Origin: Niallia sp. NCCP-28
GTDB taxonomy: Bacteria > Bacillota > Bacilli > Bacillales > Cytobacillaceae
Assembly (NCBI RefSeq): GCF_023168165.1
Contig: NZ_BQYJ01000002.1
Coordinates: 310,001 to 374,000 of the forward strand
Length of the DNA: 64,000 nucleotides
Direction: 5' to 3'
Position numbers and translations under genes: made by a program. Within the stretch, counting starts at the first letter, position 1; each line of letters opens with the position of its first letter. The notes below the pieces were generated by a model, which saw only the letters and a list, made by a program, of their open reading frames with translations, searched no databases and was not told the origin of the DNA. This document shows, piece after piece, positions 26,395-35,208 of the stretch.

Positions 26395-28228
26395 ACTTTA
26401 TCAATTGCTGCGATTAAATCAGGCTCCGTTAAAGATAAAATTAATTATTACTTATATTATATTGACGGCTATTCCAATGGCGATTATTGGATATTTTACG
26501 TATATCGAAAATACAAAGGCGATAGAAGAGCAGGTTGGCGAATATATACCAAGACTATTAAATCAAGCAAATAAAAATATAGAAAATGAGATTAGCCAGC
26601 TGAATGATCTGTCTAATGCCATCTATAATTCCAGTGATGTGATGGCCATTCTTAGAACCAGCCCGTATAAGGAGAAATCTGCTTTTTTGCAGGATGAATA
26701 TACGGTCGAAAGCTTCTTGTCAAAAACATATCTTGACAGCAATAAATCAGAAATAATTGGGGCGTTTTTATTAACAAATAACGGAAATTATATTAGCGCC
26801 AAAATCCCTTATACTGGTTTTAATATGTCTAAATCCATTATTCCCTTTGGAGAAATGCATGATTTATCTGGAGCCTCTCCGCTTATTTTGCCTAATAAAA
26901 CAAATCTACGCTTTGAAGACCATTCTCCATTTATCTTATTAGTAAATGAAATTGATGATATGGAGAATAGAGGAAGTTTAGGAACACTGATTTTAGCGGT
27001 AAAAGTTGCATTTATAGAAAAACTGCTAAATGATATTGATGAAGAAGAAAGAGCAACAATGTGGCTGATGGATCAAAATGGGTATATTATTTATCATCCA
27101 GATCAAACGTTAATTGGAACTAAAGATGAAGAACTAAAGAATTATCCGCTGATAAACGGCAGCTTTCGAACAACGGAGAATAATCAAGGGAAAATTTTAT
27201 TCAGCATTAATCAATCCAGCGCAAATAAGTGGATACTAGTCCATAGCATCCCAATGAAATATTTAACAGAACGAACAGATGCCGTAAAAAATGTAGTGAT
27301 TATTATCTTTATTTTACTTGTTGTTGTGACAACGGCTTTATCTATTTTTATTGCATGGTCTGTGACGAAGCCAATAGGTTCATTAGGCAAAGTAATGAAG
27401 GAAGTGGAAAAGGGAAACCTTTATGTGAAAATTCCTCCCAGCAATAAGGATGAAGTAGGAGAGTTGGCAAATAGTTTTCAATCAATGCTTGTTCAGTTAA
27501 GAGAATTGATCAAAAAAAATTATGAAATTGAACTGCAGCAGCGTGATGCGAAAATATATGCTTTGCAGTCGCAAATAAATCCTCATTTTATGTATAACAC
27601 ATTGGAAACAATAGGTGCCGTGATTGAAGAAGAAGAAGCAGAAACAGCAACAGATATGATTGCTATTTTAGGGCAAATGCTGCGATATTCTTTAAGTGAC
27701 GGCAAGAGTTTAGTGGCTTTAAAAATGGAATGGGTTCATATTAAGAATTATTTAACATTGCAAAAAATTCGTTTTGAAGATAGAGTAACCTATCAAATGG
27801 AAGGGGAAAAGCTGGTAGATTCTTATTTTACCCCTAAATTTATTATTCAGCCAATTGTCGAGAATTCCTTTAAGTATGCAATGTCTAAAAGAAATATTTT
27901 GCATATTTCAATTAAAATAACAATATGCAAGGATAGATTGCTAATTGTTATTAAAGATAATGGACCAGGAATGGATAAAGAAACACTTCAAGCCCTTCAT
28001 AAAAATCTGGATTCTAATGATTATTTTACAAAAGAGTCTGGCTTAGGTCTAACAAATGTTCATGCCAGAATTAAGATGATGTTTAACGAGAATTATGGAC
28101 TTAGAATAGATAGCCAACAAGGAAAAGGCACGCTTGTTGCATTAAAGCTTCCATTAATAGACCAGTCAAATATAGAGAAGTTCATTAATATAGGCGATGA
28201 AGGAGGGGGAAAAAATGGAGAGAGTTAA
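26384..28228 (+). CDS. YesM/LytS-type sensor histidine kinase
   Basis: 614-residue membrane kinase. TM1 is about residues 17-36, an extracellular dCache-like sensor covers about 37-300, TM2 about 302-324, HAMP about 325-378, His_kinase with phospho-acceptor His401 in QSQINPHFMYNTLETIG, and a HATPase with KDNGPGM and SGLGLTNVHARIKMM. Its frame overlaps the lipoprotein gene by 11 bases and the regulator gene by 14, so all three are translationally linked. The start ATG 26384 is 13 bases after AAAGGAG, a little far. It likely reads the sugar-bound state of the lipoprotein. Confidence 0.88.
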   Translation: MISKLYQLLRLNQAPLKIKLIITYIILTAIPMAIIGYFTYIENTKAIEEQVGEYIPRLLNQANKNIENEISQLNDLSNAIYNSSDVMAILRTSPYKEKSAFLQDEYTVESFLSKTYLDSNKSEIIGAFLLTNNGNYISAKIPYTGFNMSKSIIPFGEMHDLSGASPLILPNKTNLRFEDHSPFILLVNEIDDMENRGSLGTLILAVKVAFIEKLLNDIDEEERATMWLMDQNGYIIYHPDQTLIGTKDEELKNYPLINGSFRTTENNQGKILFSINQSSANKWILVHSIPMKYLTERTDAVKNVVIIIFILLVVVTTALSIFIAWSVTKPIGSLGKVMKEVEKGNLYVKIPPSNKDEVGELANSFQSMLVQLRELIKKNYEIELQQRDAKIYALQSQINPHFMYNTLETIGAVIEEEEAETATDMIAILGQMLRYSLSDGKSLVALKMEWVHIKNYLTLQKIRFEDRVTYQMEGEKLVDSYFTPKFIIQPIVENSFKYAMSKRNILHISIKITICKDRLLIVIKDNGPGMDKETLQALHKNLDSNDYFTKESGLGLTNVHARIKMMFNENYGLRIDSQQGKGTLVALKLPLIDQSNIEKFINIGDEGGGKNGES

Positions 28229-29867
28229 AACGGTTATTGTCGATGATGAACCGAAAATATTAAATCGACTCATTCGCATTGTACAATCATGTGGAGACGA
28301 ATGGGAAATTGTCGGCACGTTTTCAGATGGCAAAGAAGCATATGATGGAATAAAGCAGGGATTCCTTTCCTTTGACTTGCTGTTGACAGATGTTCAGATG
28401 CCAGAGATGAATGGTCTAGAGCTTGTCCATTCATTAAAGGATGATGGATGGGAATTCGAAGCGATTATCATTAGTGGATATGATCAATTTTCATATCTAC
28501 AAACTGCTATGCGCCAAGGGGTATCCAACTATTTATTAAAACCGATTAATAAGACGCAAATGGCAGCAGAATTAGGGGGGATAAGGGAGAAAATTGAGAA
28601 AAAAAGAGCAGAGCAGAAGGAAATAAAGAATCTAGAACATAAAGCTTCTGAACTAAATTATGCAAAACAGGTCCAATTCTTAACCCAAAGCCAAGTATAT
28701 ATGGCAGAACCGAATGAAAAAGAATGGGTTTACTTATTTGGAGATAAAAGATATCAATTGCTGTATTTAAGCATTGATCAAAATATCAAGCAGTCATTAT
28801 CAAAAGATTTAAAGAGGTGGATTCGATCAGTAAATCAGGAAGTGGAAGCCATTTTAAGAAGCTGTTTATCCAATTTCGCTGCCTCTGCTCAAGCTGATAC
28901 TTGGCTGTGGAAAGAGGATCTTTTTTCTTTTTGGCTGCTGGTTGCTGTTTCGCAAGAAGGAGAGATTCTGTCCATTACAGAAGAACTGGTCCATCTTATA
29001 AGGGATAAGGCAAAAAAGGAAGCGGGAAATACCATTTCTATGGCAATCGGGGAATCTTTTTTTGCATTAGATAAATTTATTGAAAATAAAAAAAGGCTAG
29101 AAGAGTTAATGCAAAATAGAATTGTATATGGCAGCAATAAAGTGTTTTGGCTAGAAAAATTAGAAAGGGAAGAAGGAAAATATGTAAAAAGCATTGGCAA
29201 TGACTTGGTTAAAGATGTTCAGCAAATTATATACAGTTTGGAGAATGGAACAAAACAGCAGCTAGCAGAGACATTAGAACAGTATTTTAAAAACCTTCAT
29301 CATCTTAAATCAGCGAGATTTATTGAGGAGGCTGTCCAATTATTAGGAATACGAATGATGAATAGATGGATTGAATTAGACGCCTTTCGAGAAAAAAGGG
29401 AATTATTTCAAGAGGTATTAACATTGACGAAAAATACAGCAAATTTCTATCAGCTGACAGATAAAATTAAAAATTGGGTGTTTACTGTCAGGGAATTGAT
29501 TAATCAAGTGAAGGAAGATGAAACGGATCCGATTCATAAAGCGAAAATGTATATTGAAGAACATCTTGGCGAAAGTATTACGATTAAAATTATTGCTCAG
29601 CATGTTTATATGAGCCCTACCTATTTCAGCCATTATTTTAAAGAACAAACAGGTGAAACAGTTCTCGACTATATTACCAAGTGCCGTTTAAAGAAGGCGC
29701 GTGAAATGCTGGAGACAACAGATGCTAAAATTTATGATATTTCCTTTTTGCTAGGGTATCAAGATACAAAGTATTTTAGTCGTTTATTCCGGCAATGGTA
29801 CGGCTACAGTCCCTCACAGTACAGAGAGAATTTTAATAAAACATATAATGAAAACAAAAGTAAATAA
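28215..29867 (+). CDS. YesN-type response regulator with AraC output domain
   Basis: 550 residues. The N-terminal receiver has VIVDDEP (acidic pocket), phospho-Asp59 in LLLTDVQMPEMNG, ISGYDQF, and the conserved Lys in YLLKPIN. A long middle region (about 130-440) follows, and then the C-terminal AraC double HTH (about 450-546; ITIKIIAQHVYMSPTYFSHY and ISFLLGYQDTKYFSRLFRQW). GGAGG lies 8 bases before ATG 28215, inside the kinase gene. It is partner of the kinase; its targets are probably the downstream rhaM and MFS transporter genes (inference). Confidence 0.9.
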   Translation: MERVKTVIVDDEPKILNRLIRIVQSCGDEWEIVGTFSDGKEAYDGIKQGFLSFDLLLTDVQMPEMNGLELVHSLKDDGWEFEAIIISGYDQFSYLQTAMRQGVSNYLLKPINKTQMAAELGGIREKIEKKRAEQKEIKNLEHKASELNYAKQVQFLTQSQVYMAEPNEKEWVYLFGDKRYQLLYLSIDQNIKQSLSKDLKRWIRSVNQEVEAILRSCLSNFAASAQADTWLWKEDLFSFWLLVAVSQEGEILSITEELVHLIRDKAKKEAGNTISMAIGESFFALDKFIENKKRLEELMQNRIVYGSNKVFWLEKLEREEGKYVKSIGNDLVKDVQQIIYSLENGTKQQLAETLEQYFKNLHHLKSARFIEEAVQLLGIRMMNRWIELDAFREKRELFQEVLTLTKNTANFYQLTDKIKNWVFTVRELINQVKEDETDPIHKAKMYIEEHLGESITIKIIAQHVYMSPTYFSHYFKEQTGETVLDYITKCRLKKAREMLETTDAKIYDISFLLGYQDTKYFSRLFRQWYGYSPSQYRENFNKTYNENKSK

Positions 29868-29940
29868 AGATATGAATATTTTGTTTGGTTTATAAAACAT
29901 GGCTGGTTAAGGGAATGTTTCAGTATATTTATAGGTGAAA

Positions 29941-29980
29941 AAAGAAAGGTTATTCGCAAAGAATAACCTTTCTTTTTTTT
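29941..29980 (+). terminator. Terminator after the three-component sensor
   Basis: AAAGAAAGGTTATTC-GCAAA-GAATAACCTTTCTTT, a perfect 15-bp stem followed by further Ts. Confidence 0.93.
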
Positions 29981-30178
29981 AAAAGTGTCTATTAATGAAG
30001 AGGTTGTAAGGGTTATCTTGAATGTTTTTGAAAACCTTTACAATAACCTTAGAATTCACCCCCCTTCCGTTGTTTTATCACCTAGAAATAGGTTGGGAAT
30101 TCCTTTATATTTTAACTATGAAATAAACATTCAAAAGAAAAACAAAATAAACAGAAGATGGGGAAAGGTGGGAAATAA
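29981..30178 (+). promoter_or_regulatory. Promoter region of rhaM with an imperfect inverted repeat
   Basis: AGGTTGTAAGGGTT (30001-30014) is imperfectly complementary to AACCTTTACAATAACCT (30033-30049); the right arm includes a TACAAT -10 candidate (30039-30044). It could be the site of the YesN-type regulator or RhaR. A 65-codon frame through here lacks a ribosome binding site and is not called. Confidence 0.35.
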
Positions 30179-30499
30179 ATGAGTGTTTCAAGAATAGCAA
30201 GTGTCATGTATCTGTATAAAGATAAGTATGAAGAATACAAGCGCCGCCATGATGAATTATGGCCAGAAATGAAAGAAGCATTAAAAGCTCATGGTGTTCA
30301 CAACTATTCTATTTTTCTAGACGAAGCATCTGGCAGATTGTTTGCCTACTTAGAAGTAGAAAATGAAGAAAAATGGAGCAAGATGTCTGAAACAGCAATA
30401 TGCCGAAAATGGTGGGACTATATGGAGCCGTTAATGGAGACAAATCCAGATAACAGTCCTGTATCTACTGAATTAAAGAATGTATTTTATTTAGCTTAA
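30179..30499 (+). CDS. rhaM: L-rhamnose mutarotase
   Basis: 106-residue ferredoxin-fold enzyme that interconverts alpha- and beta-L-rhamnopyranose, the family's usual length (104). Visible features are [20 protein letters not shown] with the catalytic His, [20 protein letters not shown], and [20 protein letters not shown] with the paired Trp. AAAGGTGGG lies ahead of the ATG. It is first in a two-gene unit with an MFS transporter 39 bp later, which supports rhamnose as that transporter's cargo. Confidence 0.95.
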   Translation: MSVSRIASVMYLYKDKYEEYKRRHDELWPEMKEALKAHGVHNYSIFLDEASGRLFAYLEVENEEKWSKMSETAICRKWWDYMEPLMETNPDNSPVSTELKNVFYLA

Positions 30500-30538
30500 T
30501 TCCTTAATAAGCAAATGGAAAAGAAGGGAATGATTAGA

Positions 30539-31813
30539 ATGGCAACAGCTACCAAAAAGGGTGGAAGAAAAGCGACAATTACAGTAGCCATGTCCAATTA
30601 CTTGGAAGCAGGATCCATTGTTGCAGGTGCAGGTGGATTAACGCTTTGGATGGAATATTTAAATCTTGATGACTTTAAATTAGGTTTGCTCGGTGCATTA
30701 AGTGCAAATGGCTTTGGATCTGCAATTGGTGCATTGCTTGGTGGTATATTAGTAGATAAGTATGGTCGTAAGTTTATTTATAAATATGATTTATTAGTAT
30801 ATATGTTAGGGATATTATTAATAACTTTCTCCTTTAATTTCCCGATGCTTTTAATTGGCTACGTAGTGACTGGTATAGCAGTTGGTGCAGCAATTCCTGC
30901 AGCTTGGACATATATTGCGGAAGAAGCTCCTGATAATGAAAGAGCAGCAAGAATTGGGTATGGACAGCTTGCATGGTCTGTTGGTCCAGCCATCTCATTA
31001 TTACTTTCTGTATTATTGGCTCCACTAGGTTTATTAGGAAGCAGAATCATTTTTGCGCAATTATTTGTAATCGCTTTAATTACATGGGTTATGCAGCAGC
31101 AAATCAATGAATCTACTATTTGGGAAGAAGAAAAGCAAAAAGAAAAAGAGCAAATTAAAAAAGGCGAAAAAATTGCAAATCCAATTAAAGAATTGTTCAG
31201 CATTAAAGCGAATCGTAAAGCGATCGTCCTATTATTAGGGATTTATGTTTTCTGGAATTTGGTTGCTGGTGTAATGGGATACTTTATGCCATTTATTTAT
31301 GAAACTGTTGGTGGATTATCTGCAGCACATGCCAACCTATTGCAAGCATTCTTATGGATACTAACAGTTGCTTCCACGTATTTTATCTTTATCAAATTTG
31401 GCGACAAAATGAATCGAAAAATACTTTATACAATTGGAGCAGTATTAGGAATTGCAGCATGGTTAGTGTTGTCCCTGGGCTCTATGGGAATGTTTGAATT
31501 GTTCACATTCGTTATTCTTTGGGGCATTGCTGCAGGATTCGGTGCACAAGCGTTCTACGGATTATGGTCTAGCGAATTATTCCATACAAAATACCGAGCA
31601 AAAGCACAAGGATTCTTATTCGCAACAGCACGTGTCTCTGTAGGATTAATTTCCTTAGTAGTACCATTAATGATTTCGGCGCTTGGATTCAAGATTGCAG
31701 GATTAATTATGGTAGGCTTCCTATTAGTAGCCGCATTAGTAGGATTCTTTATGGCACCTGAAACAAGAGGGAAATCATTAAAAGAAATTGAAAAAGAACG
31801 ATATTCAGCATAA
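30539..31813 (+). CDS. MFS transporter, probable L-rhamnose permease
   Basis: 424 residues, 12 hydrophobic segments, sugar-porter-like. The A-motif GGILVDKYGRKFIYK lies after TM2, the central loop is lysine/glutamate-rich (about 195-220), and it ends MAPETRGKSLKEIEKER, a sugar-porter C-terminal signature (PETRGKSLEEIE). AAGGGA serves ATG 30539; the earlier ATGs at 30515 and 30530 are badly spaced. Linkage to rhaM makes rhamnose uptake the best guess; RhaT-type similarity is not seen. Confidence 0.85.
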   Translation: MATATKKGGRKATITVAMSNYLEAGSIVAGAGGLTLWMEYLNLDDFKLGLLGALSANGFGSAIGALLGGILVDKYGRKFIYKYDLLVYMLGILLITFSFNFPMLLIGYVVTGIAVGAAIPAAWTYIAEEAPDNERAARIGYGQLAWSVGPAISLLLSVLLAPLGLLGSRIIFAQLFVIALITWVMQQQINESTIWEEEKQKEKEQIKKGEKIANPIKELFSIKANRKAIVLLLGIYVFWNLVAGVMGYFMPFIYETVGGLSAAHANLLQAFLWILTVASTYFIFIKFGDKMNRKILYTIGAVLGIAAWLVLSLGSMGMFELFTFVILWGIAAGFGAQAFYGLWSSELFHTKYRAKAQGFLFATARVSVGLISLVVPLMISALGFKIAGLIMVGFLLVAALVGFFMAPETRGKSLKEIEKERYSA

Positions 31814-32154
31814 ATTAAAATCAGTGGAATGAAACCAAGATTTTGGGGGCAAGTTTAAATCTTTTGTTTTCTCTTGTACTCCCGTAGGCGGGGACAAAAT
31901 CCCTTATCTCTTCTTGGAATAGGTGTTTTTGGCAATAAGAGATAAGTGTTTTTAGGAGCAGCAGAAGTTCTATGATTAAATGTTTTCTGTAAAAAAACAG
32001 AAGATTTCCCCTTATATTCAATAATTATCTACCATCGACTGCAGCTAGGAGTAATGGCTGAAAACATAGAATGGATCTAGGTTCCGTTTCCTTAGTAGAA
32101 GCAATCAAGAACTAAATAAGTTAAAAGTGATTTAAGCAGCTTTAAATAATGTAG
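31814..32154. other. Intergenic stretch after the rhamnose transporter
   Basis: No gene seen. It contains a hairpin CTTATCTCTT (31903-31912) / AAGAGATAAG (31937-31946) followed by TGTTTTT, probably the terminator of rhaM-MFS, and a small CCCG-TAGG-CGGG stem (31881-31892). Confidence 0.45.
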
Positions 32155-32198
32155 AAAAAGACCAACATTTAGAAATGAATCTAAATGTTGGTCTTTTT
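32155..32198. terminator. Bidirectional terminator next to the RsbR-type gene
   Basis: AAAAAGACCAACATTTAGA pairs with TCTAAATGTTGGTCTTTTT around a 6-base loop; it ends 1 bp before the minus-strand stop codon. Confidence 0.93.
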
Positions 32199-32199
32199 A

Positions 32200-33054
32200 T
32201 TAGTCTTGCACTCTTTTTAATCCGATGCTTGCCAATGCAGTCTGCAAATTGGCGCACGTAGTAATTTTATGGAAGTTTATTCCTAAAGAAATAACAGTTT
32301 GGGCGATTTCTGGCCGAATTCCAGAAATAATTGTTTTGACTCCAATTAAATCAAGGGCTTGCACTACTTTAAATAAATTGTCTGCGACCATCGTATCAAC
32401 AATCGGCACACCAGATATATCCAGGATTAAATATTCAACTCGCAATTTGGCCGCTTCTTCTAAAGCAACTTCTAGAATCAGCTGGGAACGGTCTGTATCA
32501 ATTGCTCCAATTAGTGGGATGATTGCTGTTTCTTTAGCAACTGGAACAACAGGCACCGATAATTCTTCCAATGCAGTATAAGCTATTTTCATTAAATTTC
32601 GATTATGCTCTTCATATACGTGACCGATAATGGCGCTGATTTCATCAAGAAGAGGATCAATCAATTTCCCTACATCAAGCATGGTAATGGCAGCAAAAGA
32701 TTTTTGTTCTAGTTCTTCTGTGAAAACATGCCAAATCACATTTCGGAAAATGGAGAAGGAACGAAGAGAAACGGATAATGGAATGTGATTTCTAACAAGA
32801 GTTTCTCCTGTTGTTTTGGCCCAATTAGCCAGTTCATTTTCTTCTATATTATCACCTTTTAGTGTTGCTCCTATTATAGAAAAAAATTTTGAATTCCACT
32901 TGTTGTTGTTTTCCTTATCACTGTCTGTATAAATATTGAGATTTTCTTCTGTATAAAATTTTTTTAATAAAAGAAAGGTTTTCTCAGAAAGTATATATTG
33001 ACTCTCTATCACTTTACTTCCGATATATGCTAATTCATCTTTCAAATGAATCAT
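32200..33054 (-). CDS. RsbR-family stressosome protein (STAS domain)
   Basis: 284 residues. The N-terminal RsbR-N globin-like sensor half (about 1-150) contains ANWAKTTGETLVRNHIPLSV. The C-terminal STAS half (about 160-280) has TAIIPLIGAIDTDRSQ, YLILDISGVPIVDTMVADNL, and IISGIRPEIAQTVISLG. The Thr in VDT aligns with the phosphorylatable position of RsbR paralogs. These proteins form the stressosome with RsbS and release RsbT to activate sigma-B. No rsbS/rsbT is nearby, so it is a stand-alone paralog, like RsbRC/RD in B. subtilis. GGAGATGATTC precedes ATG. Confidence 0.88.
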   Translation of the reverse strand: MIHLKDELAYIGSKVIESQYILSEKTFLLLKKFYTEENLNIYTDSDKENNNKWNSKFFSIIGATLKGDNIEENELANWAKTTGETLVRNHIPLSVSLRSFSIFRNVIWHVFTEELEQKSFAAITMLDVGKLIDPLLDEISAIIGHVYEEHNRNLMKIAYTALEELSVPVVPVAKETAIIPLIGAIDTDRSQLILEVALEEAAKLRVEYLILDISGVPIVDTMVADNLFKVVQALDLIGVKTIISGIRPEIAQTVISLGINFHKITTCANLQTALASIGLKRVQD

Positions 33055-33121
33055 CTCCTAAACTTGTATGTCTACTAGCTTCATTATATCATTTTACGGA
33101 AAGAGGAGAGGGGGAGGAATT

Positions 33122-33469
33122 TTACTTTGTTATCATTGTATGCATTTTTAGAAATATCCGATTGCATAGAAAGTATGTATAAAAAGCATAAATGCTGAAA
33201 ATAAACATAGAGGTGATAGGCCATTTTACTGGCATAATTATCATAAAGAAAATAAAAATTGATATGGTAGTCAAAAAATATCTTAAAGAAAGAAATATTG
33301 CATATTGTAAAGCTTCTTTCAATGCCAATTTAAAGTTTGCAAGAATAGGAAATCTATAGGTTGTCATCAATAGAAAAAGTATTCTTGCTACGATGAATGG
33401 ATATTGTGGAATATTTTGGTGAATTTCGTATTGAGGAATGAGATCTGCTTGTTTGATAAAAGTAATCGC
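33122..33469 (-). pseudogene. Truncated DUF624/YesL-type membrane protein gene
   Basis: On the minus strand an open frame from 33469 to the stop at 33122 has no proper start (only a TTG at 33370 without ribosome binding site) and follows a TAA. It encodes about 115 residues that read like the C-terminal half of a DUF624 protein: YRFPILANFKLALKEALQYA, then two membrane segments and a basic end. DUF624 proteins (YesL) are normally about 200 residues and are linked to sugar ABC transporters, so this appears to be a relic of a lost transport locus. Confidence 0.55.
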
Positions 33470-33484
33470 TTACTATAAATCCCC

Positions 33485-33512
33485 CCATGCGATATCTTAT
33501 ATAATCGCATGG
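33485..33512 (-). terminator. Hairpin after araR
   Basis: CCATGCGAT (33485-33493) pairs perfectly with ATCGCATGG (33504-33512), 18 bases downstream of the araR stop on the minus strand. On that strand it is followed by GGGGGATTTA rather than a T-run, so termination is only probable. Confidence 0.45.
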
Positions 33513-33529
33513 ATTTTTAGCTGGATTTT

Positions 33530-34639
33530 TTATTTGATGGCTCGAGTAGATTCTCTGATGATTAATTCTGGTTCATAAACAATGGAAGGAGAAGCATTTC
33601 CTTTCTTTTCAACTGCGTTTACAATCCATTTGGCCGCTTCTATACCCATTTTTGTTTTTGGATGGGCGACAGAAGTTAGTTTGACATCAGAGGTTTCTGT
33701 CAGGAAGGAATCATCATATCCAACAAGGGAAAGATCCTCTGGAATACTTGCGCCGATATTTCTTGACATATTGATTACTTTAATAGCTAATTGATCATTA
33801 TAGCAGACAATTGCTGTAGGTTTATCCTCTTTAGATAATAGTTTTTCTAATTGTTCAATAGGTGTGCTGTCTTGATCTTCTGTCGAGTAAGTAATGACCA
33901 TATCAGGGAAAAAAGAGAGATTAAACTCCTTGTATGCCCGAATAAACCCTTTCATCCGATTGACTCCTTGCAAGTCATCTGTTTTAAATAAACCGATAAT
34001 TTTTTTATGGCCCAGTTCAATTAGATGTTTTGTTGCAATGTATCCTCCATGTTCATCATCAATCATAATATGGGGAGGGGATAGCTGTGAATAGAACTGG
34101 TTGATCATTAAGTAAGGTATTTGATTCTGCTCTAATTCCAAATAATAATTAATATTTGGATTATAGTTGCTGCTTTTTGTAGGCTCTACTATCAAACCAT
34201 GTATATTGCTGCTTAGCATAGTTTGCAAGCATTGTTTTTCTTTTTCCACATCATTGTCCGTACAGGCAAAGGTTAGCGAATAACCTTTTGTTGTTAAATA
34301 GGATTCTATCCCTTTAATGATGGAAGGGAAGATATAGTCAGAAATGTATGTTGTAATTACACCGATATTTCCCTTGTTTTTTATAGCTGGAAAAGAGGAT
34401 GCGGAACCTGGTGAAGGATTATTTCCTCGGGAGCAAAAAGTGCCAGCTCCTTGTTCTCTGTAAAGCCATCCTTCATGAACTAAATCTCCAACAGCCTGCC
34501 TGATAGTATGGCGGCTGACACCGAATAATTTCATTAACTCATTTTCAGAATGAATTTTTTCTCCCGGCTTTACTTTTCCGCTAGTAATCCATTCTGTAAT
34601 TTCTTCTTTCACCATAGTATATTTTGTTTTTTGTGCCAC
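33530..34639 (-). CDS. araR: Arabinose operon repressor, GntR-HTH / LacI-type sensor chimera
   Basis: 369 residues. The GntR winged HTH (about 5-75; KIHSENELMKLFGVSRHTIR, EQGAGTFC) is fused to a LacI/GalR periplasmic-binding domain (GNIGVITTYISDYIFPSIIK ... LIELGHKKIIGLFKTDDLQG ... SLVGYDDSFLTETSDVKLTS). This chimera is diagnostic of AraR (B. subtilis 362 residues), which releases DNA on binding L-arabinose. The GTG at 34639 with AAAGTGGTGG upstream is chosen over the ORF start at 34690. It is divergent from araBDA, with AraR boxes at both promoters. Confidence 0.94.
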   Translation of the reverse strand: MAQKTKYTMVKEEITEWITSGKVKPGEKIHSENELMKLFGVSRHTIRQAVGDLVHEGWLYREQGAGTFCSRGNNPSPGSASSFPAIKNKGNIGVITTYISDYIFPSIIKGIESYLTTKGYSLTFACTDNDVEKEKQCLQTMLSSNIHGLIVEPTKSSNYNPNINYYLELEQNQIPYLMINQFYSQLSPPHIMIDDEHGGYIATKHLIELGHKKIIGLFKTDDLQGVNRMKGFIRAYKEFNLSFFPDMVITYSTEDQDSTPIEQLEKLLSKEDKPTAIVCYNDQLAIKVINMSRNIGASIPEDLSLVGYDDSFLTETSDVKLTSVAHPKTKMGIEAAKWIVNAVEKKGNASPSIVYEPELIIRESTRAIK

Positions 34640-34674
34640 TAAACCACCACTTTCAAAGTTGTATATATATAAAG

Positions 34675-34696
34675 ATACTCGTACGTACAATGTTAT
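34675..34696. promoter_or_regulatory. AraR operator at the araR promoter
   Basis: ATACTCGTACGTACAATGTT, with central TACGTA at 34682-34687, matches the known AraR box pattern (ATTTGTACGTACAAAT-like). It lies 45 bp before the araR start, supporting autoregulation. Confidence 0.75.
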
Positions 34697-34900
34697 ATAA
34701 AATATAGTAACAAAAAAATTGGAATTTTACTATGACTATTTATAGAGAGTATATGTAATAAGAAAAATGATTATAAGATTATTACCTGTAGAATCGCTAA
34801 GGATTTAGTTGTTAAATAGATAAAGTTGCAGATTTGGGAAGAAAGTGACGAAGAATATTCAAATAGAAAATATAATCAGTGAGAATCTGGTCCGAAAACA

Positions 34901-34948
34901 GAAATACCTGTGAAAATAGTTTCGATAAAATATTTTCACAGGTATTTC
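34901..34948. terminator. Orphan perfect 18-bp hairpin in the araR-araB gap
   Basis: GAAATACCTGTGAAAATA (34901-34918) is the exact complement of TATTTTCACAGGTATTTC (34931-34948), with a 12-base loop. No CDS lies between it and either divergent start, so it could end a small RNA or an upstream antisense transcript. Confidence 0.6.
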
Positions 34949-35028
34949 AATAAATGAATTTTTAAAATTTTATAAAAGATTTTCTAAAAAAGCATTGAAA
35001 AAACGGAGATAGGTGGTAGAATTTAATT

Positions 35029-35048
35029 AATGTTATACGTACAAGTTT
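35029..35048 (+). promoter_or_regulatory. AraR operator, distal site for araB
   Basis: AATGTTATACGTACAAGTTT, with TACGTA at 35036-35041, resembles the AraR box. Its centre is 79 bp upstream of the next site, compatible with cooperative looping. Confidence 0.65.
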
Positions 35049-35107
35049 ATAGGGTGTTGATTTAGTTGTAAGTATGAATGATAAGGTTTGCAAAGTAGTA
35101 ATAAAAT

Positions 35108-35125
35108 CATCTTGTACGTAATAAA
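35108..35125 (+). promoter_or_regulatory. AraR operator, proximal site for araB
   Basis: CATCTTGTACGTAATAAA, with TACGTA at 35115-35120, lies 35 bp before the TATAAT (35155-35160) of the araB promoter. Confidence 0.65.
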
Positions 35126-35172
35126 AAATGTTAAGCAGCTATTTCATTTCGATATATAATTAAAAGTTATTT

Positions 35173-35186
35173 TGTAAACGTATTCT
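35173..35186 (+). promoter_or_regulatory. Weak cre-like site before araB
   Basis: TGTAAACGTATTCT matches 12 of 14 cre positions and falls just after the probable transcription start (TATAAT at 35155-35160). Confidence 0.4.
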
Positions 35187-35208
35187 TAATGAGGTGGGAG
35201 GAAAAAAG

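Larger units (their letters stand above)
34640..35208. other. 569-bp divergent araR-araB regulatory region
   Basis: No gene is seen. It holds three AraR-box-like sites, a perfect 18-bp hairpin (34901-34948), a TATAAT (35155-35160) for araB and a weak cre (35173-35186). The hairpin has no obvious gene of its own to terminate. Confidence 0.6.

Noticed and set aside
29985-30182. 65-codon plus-strand ORF between the response regulator and rhaM
   Set aside because: No ribosome binding site, begins inside the terminator flank, and covers the promoter region of rhaM.
30539-31813. Calling the MFS gene rhaT or rhaY
   Set aside because: It lacks RhaT-type features, and I cannot verify orthology to any named rhamnose transporter, so the symbol is left empty.
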